In this document: one piece after another, positions 1-8,131 of the stretch
Layout of the letters: each line of letters starts with the position of its first letter
Numbering within the stretch: position 1 is the stretch's first letter
Assembly (NCBI RefSeq): GCF_006965445.1
Contig: NZ_CP041356.1
Coordinates: forward strand, 248,001-312,000
Reading direction: 5' to 3'
DNA from: Lactococcus protaetiae
Lineage (GTDB): Bacteria > Bacillota > Bacilli > Lactobacillales > Streptococcaceae
DNA: 64,000 bases
Position numbers and translations under genes: made by a program
The notes under the pieces: model-generated
The model's database searches: none
What the model was told of the DNA's origin: nothing
Seen by the model: the letters and a program-made list of their open reading frames with translations, nothing else

Positions 1-476
1 AAACAAATCTGGGTCACTCGCGAACATTCTCGCAATAGCAATACGCTGCTTTTGCCCCCAGAGAGTTCTCCAATACGTTTATCTCGGTAATCCCACATTC
101 CGACAGATTCGAGCGCTGTTCTCACATGCTCAACATCATGTTGGTTCATTTTTTTGAACCAACCTCGTCTTGGATAACGACCGCTCATAACAAATTCATA
201 GACAGAACTTGGAAAGCCAGCGTTAAAACTTGCAACCTGCTGAGGCAAATATGCCATTCGCAATTTTTCTCCACGAGTATTTTTTGTAGAAATGGTTACT
301 TGCCCTTGTTTCGGATGCAAAATACCCAATGTTGTCTTAATCAAAGTTGACTTTGCAGCACCGTTTTCCCCTGTTAGAGTGACAAATTCACCTGAATCAA
401 CATGGTAACTAATTTTCTCAAGTACTGGCTCTCTGTCATAGTAGAAAGTCAGATTTTCAACATCAATATATCTCAT
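1..476 (-). pseudogene. zitQ: Zinc ABC transporter ATP-binding protein, partial and frameshifted
   Basis: This is the ATPase of a zinc uptake ABC transporter (AdcC/ZitQ family). It would power import with ZitS and a permease that lies beyond the left edge. Reading leftwards from the ATG at 476, the protein begins [20 protein letters not shown]. It shows a Walker A motif [10 protein letters not shown] near residue 40 and a Q-loop LPQQVASF. The signature region should read [15 protein letters not shown], but the C run at 55-59 (G run in the coding strand) is one base short, so the frame breaks right after LSGG. Restoring one G gives a normal signature continuing into FASDPDLF at the edge. The window cuts the gene, so its 3' end is unseen. 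The break is probably a sequencing error. About 570 bp holding a repeat separates it from zitS, although zit genes are usually tightly packed. Confidence 0.85.
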
Positions 477-755
477 TTTATCTCTTTTTTACTGGCTTTT
501 TGTCAGTTATTTTTATATTTTTTCCATGGTCAATCTGTGGTAGAAAGCAACAACAAATTGACATCGTTTTATGCATTTCATGGCATAGAAACAGGCACCA
601 TTACCGCTACTGGCTTTTTCACCTTGTTCATTTACTCTAAACCACCATATTTGTAAAATGAACTAAAGTATTATTTTTGAAGTGTAGCGTTTAAGCACCA
701 ATTCTAGAACAAGTACAACTTAGTATTTAAGCCTATCAAAATTCCCTTATGTAAT
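477..755. other. Intergenic stretch between zitQ and repeat R1
   Basis: No convincing gene is seen. The short plus-strand reading frames have no ribosome binding site and no recognisable product. The stretch links zitQ to the repeat that starts near 756. If zitS and zitQ are co-transcribed, all of this lies inside the mRNA. Confidence 0.5.
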
Positions 756-946
756 TGAAGTGATTACTTCATTGGTGGGGAGAAAGAATCCCCCACCAAT
801 GTTAGTAGAACGAAAGCAGAACTTGCTACTTCGCCTTATCGCTTTAGCGATTTAGAGCGAATGGACAGCGTAGCGAAGCGGAGATAGTGCTGCTTATCCC
901 TCCACCTAAAAGAGGTGGGGAATTAGCACGCACTTGCTAAGTTAAA
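756..946 (-). repeat. Dispersed hairpin-rich repeat R1 (compact type)
   Basis: One of the most compact copies of the family. On the plus strand it begins with the small palindrome GAAGTGATTACTTC. Next comes a GGTGGGG...CCCCACC hairpin, the block around GTAGAACGAAAGCAG, the micro-hairpin ATCGCTTTAGCGAT, the block GGACAGCGTAGCGAAGCGG, and a CCACCTAAAAGAGGTGG-type hairpin. It ends with AGCACGCACTTG. It lies downstream of the zitS stop, and its AAGTGCGTGCT end faces zitS, the commonest orientation in this window. The same blocks recur near 3000, 8130, 19740, 23850 and 61390. Confidence 0.8.
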
Positions 947-977
947 GAAACTCCCGTTCAAAACGAACGAGAGTTTC
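947..977 (-). terminator. Inverted repeat downstream of zitS
   Basis: GAAACTCCCGTTC and CGAACGAGAGTTTC form a long stem with a 4-base loop. On the minus strand it is followed only by a short T stretch (TTTAACTT), so termination may be weak and read-through to zitQ is possible. Confidence 0.5.
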
Positions 978-1046
978 AAGGAGTTTATGAAAAGATTTTT
1001 AGGAAGGACTCTATTGTAGTGCGCTTCCCTTAACTTCTCCTTAAAA

Positions 1047-1889
1047 TTACTTTATCGTTTCTTTCAAAGCTGTTAGATTTTCTTGCATTAGTGTAATATA
1101 GGTTTCACCAGCTTTTTTCTGTGCATCAGATAATCCCTCAACAGTATTGATGCCAATAAGTTTTGCACCAGCTGATTTAGCCAAGGTTTCTGCTATTTTA
1201 CTGTTCGCATTATTTTCAAAATATACATTTTTCAGTCCAGCTTTTTCCATTTCGACTTTTAGTTTTGCAAGTGCACTTGGTGATGGCTCTACATCTGGGT
1301 CAAGGCCCGCGATAGCAATTTCATGTAAACCATAATCACGCGCTAAGTAACTAAAAGCTTCATGTTGCGTGATAAATGTCTTTTGTTTTGCATCTTTCAA
1401 TGTATCAAACTCTGCATCTAACTTTTTCAGTTTTACCAAATATGCATTAGCATTTTTCTCAAAAGTTTTCTTATCATCTGGGAATTTTTTACCAAGTTGT
1501 TCAGCAATATAATCAACTTCCTTGATTGCTTCTTTAGGGCTAATCCATGTGTGCGGGTCGTCTTTGATTTTATCAACTGTCGCACTCGCTTCGACTTTTA
1601 TCCCTTTATTTTTTATTGGTAATACCCATTTTTCAAGATCATTTGAGTTATAAATGATAACCTCGGCATTTGTCATAGTTGCTACTTGTTTTGCACTAGG
1701 TTCAAACTCATGGATTTCTTGGTTAGATGCGACAATATTTTCAACATTGATTTTGTCACCAACAATTGCTTTAGTAAATTCATACATTGGCTCAAATGTT
1801 GTTACAACTTCAGGCTTGCTTGCCGTTTTTTGACAACCAGCAAGAAATACAAGGGCTGGGATCACAAGGGCTAACAATACTTTCTTCAT
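1047..1889 (-). CDS. zitS: Zinc-binding lipoprotein of zinc ABC transporter (AdcA/ZitS family)
   Basis: Extracellular zinc-capturing lipoprotein (cluster A-I substrate-binding protein, ZnuA/AdcA type) that hands Zn2+ to the ZitQP transporter. The N-terminus is a lipoprotein signal peptide with the lipobox LAGC near residues 16-19. Probable metal-binding residues are His in NQEIHEFEPS, His in KDDPHTWISP, His in ITQHEAFSYL and the acidic GLDPDVEPSP. At 280 aa it has only the ZnuA-like domain, without the ZinT domain of streptococcal AdcA. The His-rich loop that usually precedes DPHTW is missing: the sequence runs directly from VDKIKD into DPHTW. A good GGAGG sits upstream of the ATG. It follows zitR, but 369 bp separate the two genes. 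Confidence 0.88.
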   Translation of the reverse strand: MKKVLLALVIPALVFLAGCQKTASKPEVVTTFEPMYEFTKAIVGDKINVENIVASNQEIHEFEPSAKQVATMTNAEVIIYNSNDLEKWVLPIKNKGIKVEASATVDKIKDDPHTWISPKEAIKEVDYIAEQLGKKFPDDKKTFEKNANAYLVKLKKLDAEFDTLKDAKQKTFITQHEAFSYLARDYGLHEIAIAGLDPDVEPSPSALAKLKVEMEKAGLKNVYFENNANSKIAETLAKSAGAKLIGINTVEGLSDAQKKAGETYITLMQENLTALKETIK

Positions 1890-2258
1890 TTAAAAATTCC
1901 TCCGTTATGCTCAACTCTCTCTAAAATTTTTTTCACTTCGTAGTTGAGTTTCAACTTTATCGTTATTTTCTATCCGGCTTACTCAATATATTGTTTTCAC
2001 CGAAAATCTCAATGTCTAATACTGCCAACTTTCAGGTTCATAATAAATTACTCCAAATCAAAGCTGGATTGATGTAGCTATTTGCGCTATCAAACAGTAT
2101 TACAACTCGCTTTATCTTAATACCACTTCTTGAATGATACTCAAGAACTTGGTCTAAAGTGAATATTATTTTCGTGTAAAATTAATCTTGCTTTGTCACA
2201 AAACTTATTCGTTTGGTACCAAAAACTCTGTATTGTGGGCAAAGCTTAACCTTATCAC
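1890..2258. other. Extended zitR-zitS spacer with a small inverted-repeat element
   Basis: This 369-bp spacer has no credible gene. Inside it, TAATACTG at 2017-2024 and CAGTATTA at 2095-2102 form perfect 8-bp terminal inverted repeats around an 86-bp unit. A unit of the same length with almost the same ends lies upstream of polC (13322-13409). The spacer looks expanded by insertion. Confidence 0.5.
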
Positions 2259-2717
2259 TCACTTCGTTTCACTTTTTTCTGATGATAGTTCTTCTGAAAG
2301 TAGTTTCATAAATTTGATAATGGCTTTCTGTTCATCATCGTTAAATTTGTTCCCTAACTTTTGGTAGGTAGCAAGCGTCTTTTTATGATGTTCGGCATGT
2401 TCTTTTGCAATAGGCAACGCTTTTTCTGTCAGACTCCAAAGGACCACGCGTTCGTCATTTGAAGCTCTACTAGACATAATCAATTCTTGCTCCTGCAATT
2501 TTTTCAATGCTTTTGTCACCGCTGCTGGTGAAATCTTGAGTTGTTCAGCAATACGTGCATTAGTTGAAACCTCATTAGATAAAAGCATCAAAATATGCTC
2601 CTGAGTACTTGTCAATTTTAAATGACTTTCACATGCTCCTAACAAAATCTCATGTTTGTTTTCCGCATATTGCATAATCTTTCCTAGAAATTGGTCAATT
2701 TGATGCTCTAAATCCAT
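2259..2717 (-). CDS. zitR: Zinc-responsive MarR-family repressor
   Basis: Repressor of the zinc uptake operon (AdcR/ZitR, MarR superfamily): a Zn-loaded dimer binds palindromic zit boxes and shuts off uptake. The 152-aa protein has a winged helix-turn-helix near residues 30-95 (STNARIAEQLKISPAAVTKA as recognition region). Likely metal ligands are Glu/Cys/His in the N-terminal helix (AENKHEILLGACESHL) and His residues in KEHAEHHKK near residue 110. A GGAAGG ribosome site precedes the ATG. It is the first gene of the operon, and two zit boxes overlap its own promoter, which implies autoregulation. Confidence 0.9.
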   Translation of the reverse strand: MDLEHQIDQFLGKIMQYAENKHEILLGACESHLKLTSTQEHILMLLSNEVSTNARIAEQLKISPAAVTKALKKLQEQELIMSSRASNDERVVLWSLTEKALPIAKEHAEHHKKTLATYQKLGNKFNDDEQKAIIKFMKLLSEELSSEKSETK

Positions 2718-2741
2718 CTGATTTCATCCTTCCATAATTAG

Positions 2742-2789
2742 TTTACTGGTTAATTATATAGCAATAAAAAAATAATGTCAACTGGTTAA
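2742..2789 (-). promoter_or_regulatory. zit promoter with two ZitR/AdcR operators
   Basis: On the minus strand a -35 TTGACA (2776-2781) and a -10 TATAAT (2753-2758) are 17 bp apart. Two near-palindromes matching the AdcR/ZitR box TTAACYRGTTAA with one mismatch each overlap these hexamers: TTTACTGGTTAA at 2742-2753 and TCAACTGGTTAA at 2778-2789. This layout predicts zinc-dependent repression of zitRSQ. Confidence 0.88.
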
Positions 2790-2810
2790 CGTTATTTTTT
2801 TAATTTTTTT

Positions 2811-3263
2811 ATCAAAACAAGTATGTACTCCCGAGCTTCACACACCTTTTTACGAACGCTTCCCGCATCTCCATTTGCTTATTTGCTACCTAGTCGAAAT
2901 GACAAATTTCGAATTTTAGCTGACCCATCAGTGCTTTAGTTCTTAGGTTTCTTGGACAAAATGAACTTTTACCTTGATTGAATTTATTGATAAGTTGAAG
3001 TGATTACTTCATTGGTGTGGTTCTTTCTCCCCCACCAATGTTAGGGCACGACCTCACATCAAAGATATGAGGGCACCCTGTCCCTGAAGTCTAAGCGCTA
3101 AAGTGCTAAGACCCTAGGGCAGTAGAACGAAAGCAGAGCTTGCCATTTCGCCTTATCGCTTTAGCGATTTAGAGCGAATGGACAGCGTAGCGAAGCGGAG
3201 ATAGTGCTGCTTATCCGCCACCCTATAGAGGTGGCGAGAATTAGCACGCACTTGATAAGTTAA
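2811..3263 (-). repeat. Dispersed hairpin-rich repeat R2 (long mosaic)
   Basis: The core is 2998-3263: GAAGTGATTACTTC, a GGTG...CACC hairpin, a block with CCTCACATC and ATATGAGG and a GCGCTAAAGTGC-like micro-hairpin ending CCCTAGGGCA, then the ATCGCTTTAGCGAT block, a GCCACC...GGTGGC hairpin and AGCACGCACTTG. A degenerate fragment starting ATCAAAACAAGTATGTACT lies at 2811-2829. The core begins about 20 bp after the comGG stop, with its AAGTGCGTGCT end facing comGG. TTGATAAGTT occurs at both edges (2988-2997 and 3252-3261), a possible target duplication. Confidence 0.78.
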
Positions 3264-3283
3264 AATTCCCACTAAATAAGTCC

Positions 3284-3655
3284 CTATTCCATTTGAAAAA
3301 CTTTCCCATCGGATAAATGAATCTCAAAACTGTCTTGAATTTCACTGTCAGTACTGACAGCATTATTCGTACTTACTGATGAACCTGTCAGTCGTTGATA
3401 AGTCAAAAAACCTTGGCTAAATTGTATTTCTCCTGATTGTCCTAATTTTTCTTGCTTTGCTAAAGATACCATCAGCTCCGCTGTCAGTCTATCTTTTTCT
3501 GTCAGTAAATGTTTCTGTGTTTCTACTTGCTCTTGTAAATAAAACTGTAAAAATAAACTAAAAATCAAAGCTAGAACCATAGTGTACAGCAAGATTCCAG
3601 CTCTGACATTACTCCTCAAATTTGTAAACAAATGTCCGCTTCCCTCCACTATCAA
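3284..3655 (-). CDS. comGG: Competence pseudopilus minor component ComGG
   Basis: Last gene of the comG operon and a minor pseudopilin of the DNA-uptake pilus. It has one N-terminal hydrophobic segment (AGILLYTMVLALIFSLFLQF) followed by a charged extracellular part. There is no prepilin peptidase motif, as expected for ComGG. The reading frame overlaps comGF by 47 bp; the upstream start may be too long and a start nearer the hydrophobic segment is possible. A CTGTCAGTACTGACAG palindrome sits in frame near 3345. The assignment rests mainly on position and the single membrane segment. Confidence 0.8.
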   Translation of the reverse strand: MIVEGSGHLFTNLRSNVRAGILLYTMVLALIFSLFLQFYLQEQVETQKHLLTEKDRLTAELMVSLAKQEKLGQSGEIQFSQGFLTYQRLTGSSVSTNNAVSTDSEIQDSFEIHLSDGKVFQME

Positions 3656-4028
3656 AAGTTATCATGATTTTTACCACTCCCATATTATCTAGTATTTGAC
3701 AAGACTTTATCCCAAAAAGCATCGGCTGGTATCCTTTTCCCTGAGCATCTGTTTTGCGAAAATCATTGCCTACTAAACCATATCTCAACGCTTTACTTTT
3801 CGTAATATACAAAAAATTTTGAGAAACATCATCAAGTTTTGTTCCTTCTAGCTCTCCGCGCATTTGTTCGCAAAAAATTTGCCAATCTTTTTGTTGATTC
3901 GTCTGTCCTTTAGCCATTTGCTGCTGAAGGAGTTGAGTAAGTCCAGAGATAACAAGCACAGAACCAGATATTGCAAGAAGAGCGACTAGACATTCTAGCA
4001 TTGTAAACGCTCTAATTTTTAATTTCAA
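3609..4028 (-). CDS. comGF: Competence pseudopilus minor component ComGF
   Basis: Minor pseudopilin of the transformation pilus. The N-terminus carries a type IV prepilin-like segment, AFTMLECLVALLAISGSVLV, with the conserved Glu at the fifth position of the mature helix (MLECL). The rest is a soluble domain with paired cysteines (IFCEQM and IKSCQIL) that may form a disulfide. The length of 139 aa fits the family. It overlaps comGE by 17 bp, so translation is probably coupled. Confidence 0.85.
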   Translation of the reverse strand: MKLKIRAFTMLECLVALLAISGSVLVISGLTQLLQQQMAKGQTNQQKDWQIFCEQMRGELEGTKLDDVSQNFLYITKSKALRYGLVGNDFRKTDAQGKGYQPMLFGIKSCQILDNMGVVKIMITFDSGGKRTFVYKFEE

Positions 4029-4308
4029 GCCTCAATAATTCCTTCCCATGATTAATAACCACCGTTCGTTTATCATCTTTCGTTATTTTTATCGCTGCAC
4101 CATTTACTGACAACTTCGAAAGATTGCTGTCAGTTGCCATTTTTGCGACGTTTAAATCTTCAATCTGTTGATTAATTTCTGTCAGTTGCTGACGAACATT
4201 TACAACTTCTGTCAGTACAACACTTACCAAAACTGACAGCAAAGCAAGTGTAATCAAACTCTCAAGTAGTAAATATGCCTTAACTGACCGTTTTTTTAAA
4301 TTTTCCAC
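4012..4308 (-). CDS. comGE: Competence pseudopilus minor component ComGE
   Basis: Minor pseudopilin. It has a hydrophobic prepilin-type N-terminus (AYLLLESLITLALLSVLVSV) with the conserved Glu in LLES and is otherwise a short coiled stretch. At 98 aa it is typical for ComGE. It sits between comGD and comGF and overlaps both. Identification rests on operon order plus the pilin-like helix. Confidence 0.83.
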   Translation of the reverse strand: MENLKKRSVKAYLLLESLITLALLSVLVSVVLTEVVNVRQQLTEINQQIEDLNVAKMATDSNLSKLSVNGAAIKITKDDKRTVVINHGKELLRLEIKN

Positions 4309-4732
4309 TTCCCATCTCCAACTGATAGCTCACCGTTTTTTGTTCATCAGGTAATAAAATTTTAATTTTTTTCAAGCTTGAATTTTCACCCTGCTCATCA
4401 AACTGAATTGAAAAATCAGAAATTCTGACCTCATCAGGTATTTTTAGTCTATGATTTTCATAAGTTAAAAACGATTGACTCACCCCGAAATCTTCCCTTG
4501 TTGAGAGTAGTGCTGCATCTTCTTGAGTGTTTTTATACAAGTTTTCAAATTGTAAGACAAATAATTCTCCTCTGACCAAATGCACCGTTTTTGTCAGTAC
4601 TGACGAAAATATTAGCGTTAAAAAACTTATGACAGTCAGTACTAGTAAGGACTCCGCTAGTGTGAAAGCTCTAATCTGCCAATTCACGTGTTTCTCCCTT
4701 ATTTTGCGCATAATAGTCATCATAGCTCTCAA
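4280..4732 (-). CDS. comGD: Competence pseudopilin ComGD
   Basis: Minor pseudopilin with a clear class of prepilin N-terminus: IRAFTLAESLLVLTVISFLT, conserved Glu in AES. The predicted start (MRAMMTIMRK) is probably too far upstream. A start within MRKIREKHVNWQIRAF would give a short leader and reduce the 62-bp overlap with comGC. The C-terminal domain is soluble and beta-rich. The gene belongs to a seven-gene unit that is intact in this window. Confidence 0.85.
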   Translation of the reverse strand: MRAMMTIMRKIREKHVNWQIRAFTLAESLLVLTVISFLTLIFSSVLTKTVHLVRGELFVLQFENLYKNTQEDAALLSTREDFGVSQSFLTYENHRLKIPDEVRISDFSIQFDEQGENSSLKKIKILLPDEQKTVSYQLEMGSGKFKKTVS

Positions 4733-4973
4733 CTTGCTTTTTAGTAATCATGTCCGCTGCCACCAAATCTGACAAAGTCGGTGTTTCTGTGTGATCTAGT
4801 TCATACAATTGTGCTTGGCTTTCAACCACCTTCACCACAGCAGCTTCGCCAGTCTTTTGGACTTGCTCTTTTTCTTTTAACAGATTAGGTACAAACAACA
4901 AAATTAAAATACTAATAATTGCTAGCACAATCAACATCTCAATCAAAGTAAACGCTTTAATATCTTTTCTCAT
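4671..4973 (-). CDS. comGC: Major competence pseudopilin ComGC
   Basis: Main structural subunit of the competence pilus that captures extracellular DNA. The prepilin motif KAFTLIEMLIVLAIISILIL near residue 7 contains the conserved Glu five residues after the expected cleavage site. The mature part is about 90 aa with a short acidic tail. It follows comGB by only 3 bp and overlaps comGD. No catalytic residues are expected. The prepilin peptidase ComC must be encoded elsewhere. Confidence 0.92.
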   Translation of the reverse strand: MRKDIKAFTLIEMLIVLAIISILILLFVPNLLKEKEQVQKTGEAAVVKVVESQAQLYELDHTETPTLSDLVAADMITKKQVESYDDYYAQNKGETRELAD

Positions 4974-4976
4974 TTT

Positions 4977-6026
4977 TTATCCCATCATTGTTCCCATATT
5001 TGAATAAATTGGTAATAGCATTGCCACATATAAAAGTATAATCATCAGCGCTACAAAAATAAAAACAATCGGCTGAATCCACTGCATCGCTCGTTCAACT
5101 TTTGCAAAAAAAATTTCCCAGCACTCTTCCGAGTATAGCAAAAGTTCCAAGCCCAACTTATCTTTCATCGCCCCATATTCAATCATTATCGCAAGTTCCG
5201 GTGCTAAAAACCCCAATTCACTTACCGCAACATCAAAGTTCACCCCAGCTTCTAATCTCTCAGTTAATACTTCTCCCACCTCTGAAAAAATTCGACTTTT
5301 TTGTCTTCTCATGATGATTAAAATTTTCTTTAAATCCACACCTTGAGCCAAAAGATTTCCCCATTCTCTTGCAAAATAAGCCGTTAAATATAAACGGACA
5401 AAGTCTGACAGAAATGGACATCTTGCTAAGAAAATAAAAGTTCGACTTGCTGGTTTCTTCTTAAAAATAACAACTCCTAAAGCTGTCAGTACTGACAAAA
5501 AAACAAAGCTACTTACAAAAAGTACTGGTAAATGATTAATCAAAATCATTGCCCAGCTTCTCCCAGAATCCAACTGTGGAAGTAAATAATTTTTTAAACC
5601 CAACATAATTCCTACTAGAAAAACAAGTAAAATAATCGGATAAGTTAACAGTCCAGCTAATTTCTTTTTTATCGTCAACTGTTGCCGTAGATTTTGCTCA
5701 ATAAATGACAAAGTCTCCGACAAATGTCCATGAAATTCAACTAATTCAACCTGAGTCACTACATTTTTAGAAAAATTTAATGCCTCCAAAATTTCGGAAA
5801 GAGATTGACCAGCAGAAAGCCCCGCACGCAACTTCAACGTAAATTCTTGCTCAACTAGATGTGATAATCCAAGAAATTCAACAATTTCGCCAAAATGAAA
5901 ACCATTAGCAGTCAGATTTGCCATCAACTGAATCAATTTTGCTTGTTTTATCAAACTCAACTTTTTCCGCTTCAACCTCAATAGCTGTAAGATATCCATC
6001 TTCAAATAATCTCGCCATTTTCTCAT
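4977..6026 (-). CDS. comGB: Competence pilus assembly membrane protein ComGB
   Basis: Polytopic platform protein of the type II secretion F family, which anchors the ComG pilus machine in the membrane. Two GspF-type domains are visible, with hydrophobic segments around LLTYPIILLVFLVGIMLGLK, VLFVSSFVFLSVLTALGVVI and the C-terminal PIVFIFVALMIILLYVAMLL. I prefer the ATG at 6026 (MRKWRDYLK...) because AGGAG lies six bases upstream; 5999 (MDILQ...) is the alternative and fits family alignments equally well. It overlaps the end of comGA by about 120 bp, an unusually long overlap. Confidence 0.88.
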   Translation of the reverse strand: MRKWRDYLKMDILQLLRLKRKKLSLIKQAKLIQLMANLTANGFHFGEIVEFLGLSHLVEQEFTLKLRAGLSAGQSLSEILEALNFSKNVVTQVELVEFHGHLSETLSFIEQNLRQQLTIKKKLAGLLTYPIILLVFLVGIMLGLKNYLLPQLDSGRSWAMILINHLPVLFVSSFVFLSVLTALGVVIFKKKPASRTFIFLARCPFLSDFVRLYLTAYFAREWGNLLAQGVDLKKILIIMRRQKSRIFSEVGEVLTERLEAGVNFDVAVSELGFLAPELAIMIEYGAMKDKLGLELLLYSEECWEIFFAKVERAMQWIQPIVFIFVALMIILLYVAMLLPIYSNMGTMMG

Positions 6027-6888
6027 TCCATCTCCTGGCATTCCATTTTTCAAATTCACTTTCTGCAATATCAACCACTCCCTTCCCAGCAATAAGACGC
6101 TGATAAATCACCCTACGCAAACTATTTTTTAATTCCCATTCACTCAGTCCTAGCTCTAAAAGTCTATTCCACACTCCCGAAATAGACCGCGCATGAACCG
6201 TAGAAAATACAGTATAACCAGTCAAACTTGCTCTTAATACTGCACGTGCTGTCTTTTTATCACGAATCTCTCCAACAATTAATAAATCAGGACGATGACG
6301 CAATGAGCATTTAATGAGTTCATCATAATCATTACCGATGACTTCATTTACCTGCAACTGCACAAAGTCAGATTCTACAATTTCAACTGGGTCTTCAATC
6401 GTTATTACTTGTTTATTCATAAAATTCTTCTTTGCAAGTTCCACCATCAAGGACGTTTTTCCTGAACCTACTGGACCCGCAAACAAATATAATCCTCGCT
6501 TACAATGTAGACTGGCTAACAGCTCCTCATCCCGAAACCAAAACTCCAACTTCCTTGATTCCTCTCTTAAAATACGAATGACCAAGGACTCCCTCCCCTC
6601 AAAATCTCCAACCGTAGACATTCTTAAACGCTTAACACCAATGTCCAGCGAGTACCAACAAGCCCCTAACTGAGTTCTGCGTTTCTCCCCTGTATTCATC
6701 CCAGCGAGAAATTTAAAATGCGAAATTATCGCCTGCCCCAATTCCTTGTCTAAATGCTCAAAGAATAAACGCCTGTCTCCTTCTCTAAAATAAACATCGT
6801 ATCCCTCCTGATGAGGAATAAAATAAATATCATGACTTTCTTTAGTCATCGCATCAGTTAAAATTTCGCTTGCCTTATCTTGAATCAT
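5905..6888 (-). CDS. comGA: Competence pilus assembly ATPase ComGA
   Basis: Traffic ATPase of the PulE/VirB11 family that drives polymerisation of the competence pilus. It shows Walker A GPVGSGKTSL near residue 140, an Asp box with ITIEDPVEI, and Walker B LLIVGEIRD followed by a His box region STVHARS. The 327-aa length is normal. The ATG at 6888 has no Shine-Dalgarno sequence. A TATAGT hexamer lies five bases upstream, so the mRNA may be almost leaderless. No correctly oriented ComX box (TACGAATA) was found upstream. It is the first gene of comGA-GG, which is complete here. Confidence 0.92.
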   Translation of the reverse strand: MIQDKASEILTDAMTKESHDIYFIPHQEGYDVYFREGDRRLFFEHLDKELGQAIISHFKFLAGMNTGEKRRTQLGACWYSLDIGVKRLRMSTVGDFEGRESLVIRILREESRKLEFWFRDEELLASLHCKRGLYLFAGPVGSGKTSLMVELAKKNFMNKQVITIEDPVEIVESDFVQLQVNEVIGNDYDELIKCSLRHRPDLLIVGEIRDKKTARAVLRASLTGYTVFSTVHARSISGVWNRLLELGLSEWELKNSLRRVIYQRLIAGKGVVDIAESEFEKWNARRWNEKMARLFEDGYLTAIEVEAEKVEFDKTSKIDSVDGKSDC

Positions 6889-6921
6889 ATTTAACTATAC
6901 GAATTTAAAAGTAAAAAGTAA

Positions 6922-6946
6922 CAAAAAAAAACTCCAAGTTTGGAGT
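6922..6946 (-). terminator. Rho-independent terminator upstream of comGA
   Basis: On the minus strand ACTCC and GGAGT form a hairpin (6931-6946) followed by a run of eight or more T (6923-6930). It would stop transcripts coming from the XRE gene before comGA. Confidence 0.8.
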
Positions 6947-6986
6947 ATTTTATTTGTCAGACTGGACTAGCTAAATCTATTAAATT

Positions 6987-7555
6987 TTTATCAAAGCAAG
7001 TACGTGCTATCTCCGTCCCCCTAGGTTGGAGATAAAGCAACATTTCGTACGACTGCCATATTAGGGCGTTGGCGCTTTTAGCGCCTAGGTTTCTTGGACA
7101 AAGTGACCTCATATCGAAGATGTTAAGCAGACTGTTCGTACAGGTCACTTAGTTGTTACACCTAGAGGTTGTATCTTAAATTCAGTGACGAGTTGCCCTT
7201 TTATCAGTCGCATTGCCTTTTGCTCTTACCATTTCGTCTTGCCAGCTTTGCTGGCTTAGAACGAATGGATAGCGGAGCGAAGCGAAGATGCAAGTTTTAG
7301 CAGCTAGCTTCGCATGACCCTAGGACATTTGTCCGTTTGCTTAGGGCTAAAGCCCCAAGAGCAAAAGGCATTGGTTGTAAGGCACTAAAGTGCCGATGAA
7401 CATTTGTCCTCTATCTCTAAGTCACTAAAGTGACAAGAATAGAGGCAACGCCCTATGGCAATCAAACGGACAGCGTAGCGTAGCGAAGATAGCGGCTAGA
7501 GAAAATGGACAAATGTTTTACGAAACTCCCACTGAATAAGTCTTGACTTCATTGG
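6987..7555 (-). repeat. Dispersed hairpin-rich repeat R3 (largest mosaic)
   Basis: About 570 bp without a gene. It opens with TTTATCAAAGCAAGTACGTG and ends with the block that reads TGAAGTCAAGACTTATTCAG on the minus strand. In between are many micro-hairpins with different stems around a shared centre: GGCGCTTTTAGCGCC, CCAGCTTTGCTGG, GGGCTAAAGCCC, GGCACTAAAGTGCC and GTCACTAAAGTGAC. GCGTAGCG/AGCGAAG words also recur. The stop codon of the XRE gene is the first TGA of this repeat. Confidence 0.75.
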
Positions 7556-7905
7556 TTTTTATTCAAAAAATAAACCCTAATTATATTCTTAATTGCTACT
7601 CTATCCTCTTCATCAATCTGAACATCTTCAAATATTGAAGCACTATCAATCATTGTTTCTAGAGATTGAGCTCCCTCAACCTTATAAGTGGTATCAATAT
7701 CAGACTTCGCAACACCAAAAACATCAGCCATTTTTTGAATAACACCATGACTTGGTCTTGAACGTAATTTCAAATAGTCTGTCATTGTCGATGGCGCAAT
7801 CCCAACACGTTCCGCTAATTCCTTTTGAAGCATTTTATTTTCAGAAAGATATTTCTTGATGTTTTGAGCAATAATCGCCGTATGTGAGTATTCTTTTGAG
7901 TACAT
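7549..7905 (-). CDS. XRE-family helix-turn-helix transcriptional regulator
   Basis: Small DNA-binding protein of the Cro/CI (XRE) family, 118 aa. The helix-turn-helix spans roughly residues 13-66, with MLQKELAERVGIAPSTMTDY as the core and SRPSHGVIQKMADVFGVAKS as the following helices. The C-terminal 50 residues are acidic and may mediate dimerisation. TATAAT lies six bases before the ATG with an extended -10 TG, so the mRNA is predicted to start at the A of the ATG (leaderless), like many CI-type repressors. The target is unknown and no phage genes are nearby. The last codons run straight into repeat R3. Confidence 0.85.
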   Translation of the reverse strand: MYSKEYSHTAIIAQNIKKYLSENKMLQKELAERVGIAPSTMTDYLKLRSRPSHGVIQKMADVFGVAKSDIDTTYKVEGAQSLETMIDSASIFEDVQIDEEDRVAIKNIIRVYFLNKNQ

Positions 7906-7911
7906 ACCGTT

Positions 7912-7917
7912 ATTATA
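7912..7917 (-). promoter_or_regulatory. -10 element for leaderless XRE mRNA
   Basis: TATAAT on the minus strand, preceded by TGA (extended -10). Only six bases separate it from the ATG at 7905. No Shine-Dalgarno is present. Confidence 0.7.
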
Positions 7918-8131
7918 TCACAAGCTTACAACTAAGAAAACCTTTACTTTATTAAAAATTATAGTAAAATTTTTGTTTCAGCACTCCACCTACTTGGTAT
8001 TTTAGATGACTAAAGGTCAATTATTTTCTCACAAGAATATTTCCATTTTCTGAACCGAAAAAACTTCGTCAAATTGACGAAGTTAATTTTATATTTTGAT
8101 GGACTTTTGACAATCCTATAAAAAGCAAGAT

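Noticed and set aside
2988-3261. TTGATAAGTT on both sides of R2 as target site duplication
   Set aside because: Similar words (TTTGATAAA, CTAAGTTA) belong to the right edge of several copies and other loci show no matching duplication, so it may be coincidence.
6888-6910. ComX box before comGA
   Set aside because: TACGAATT is on the opposite strand to comGA transcription and only nine bases from the ATG.
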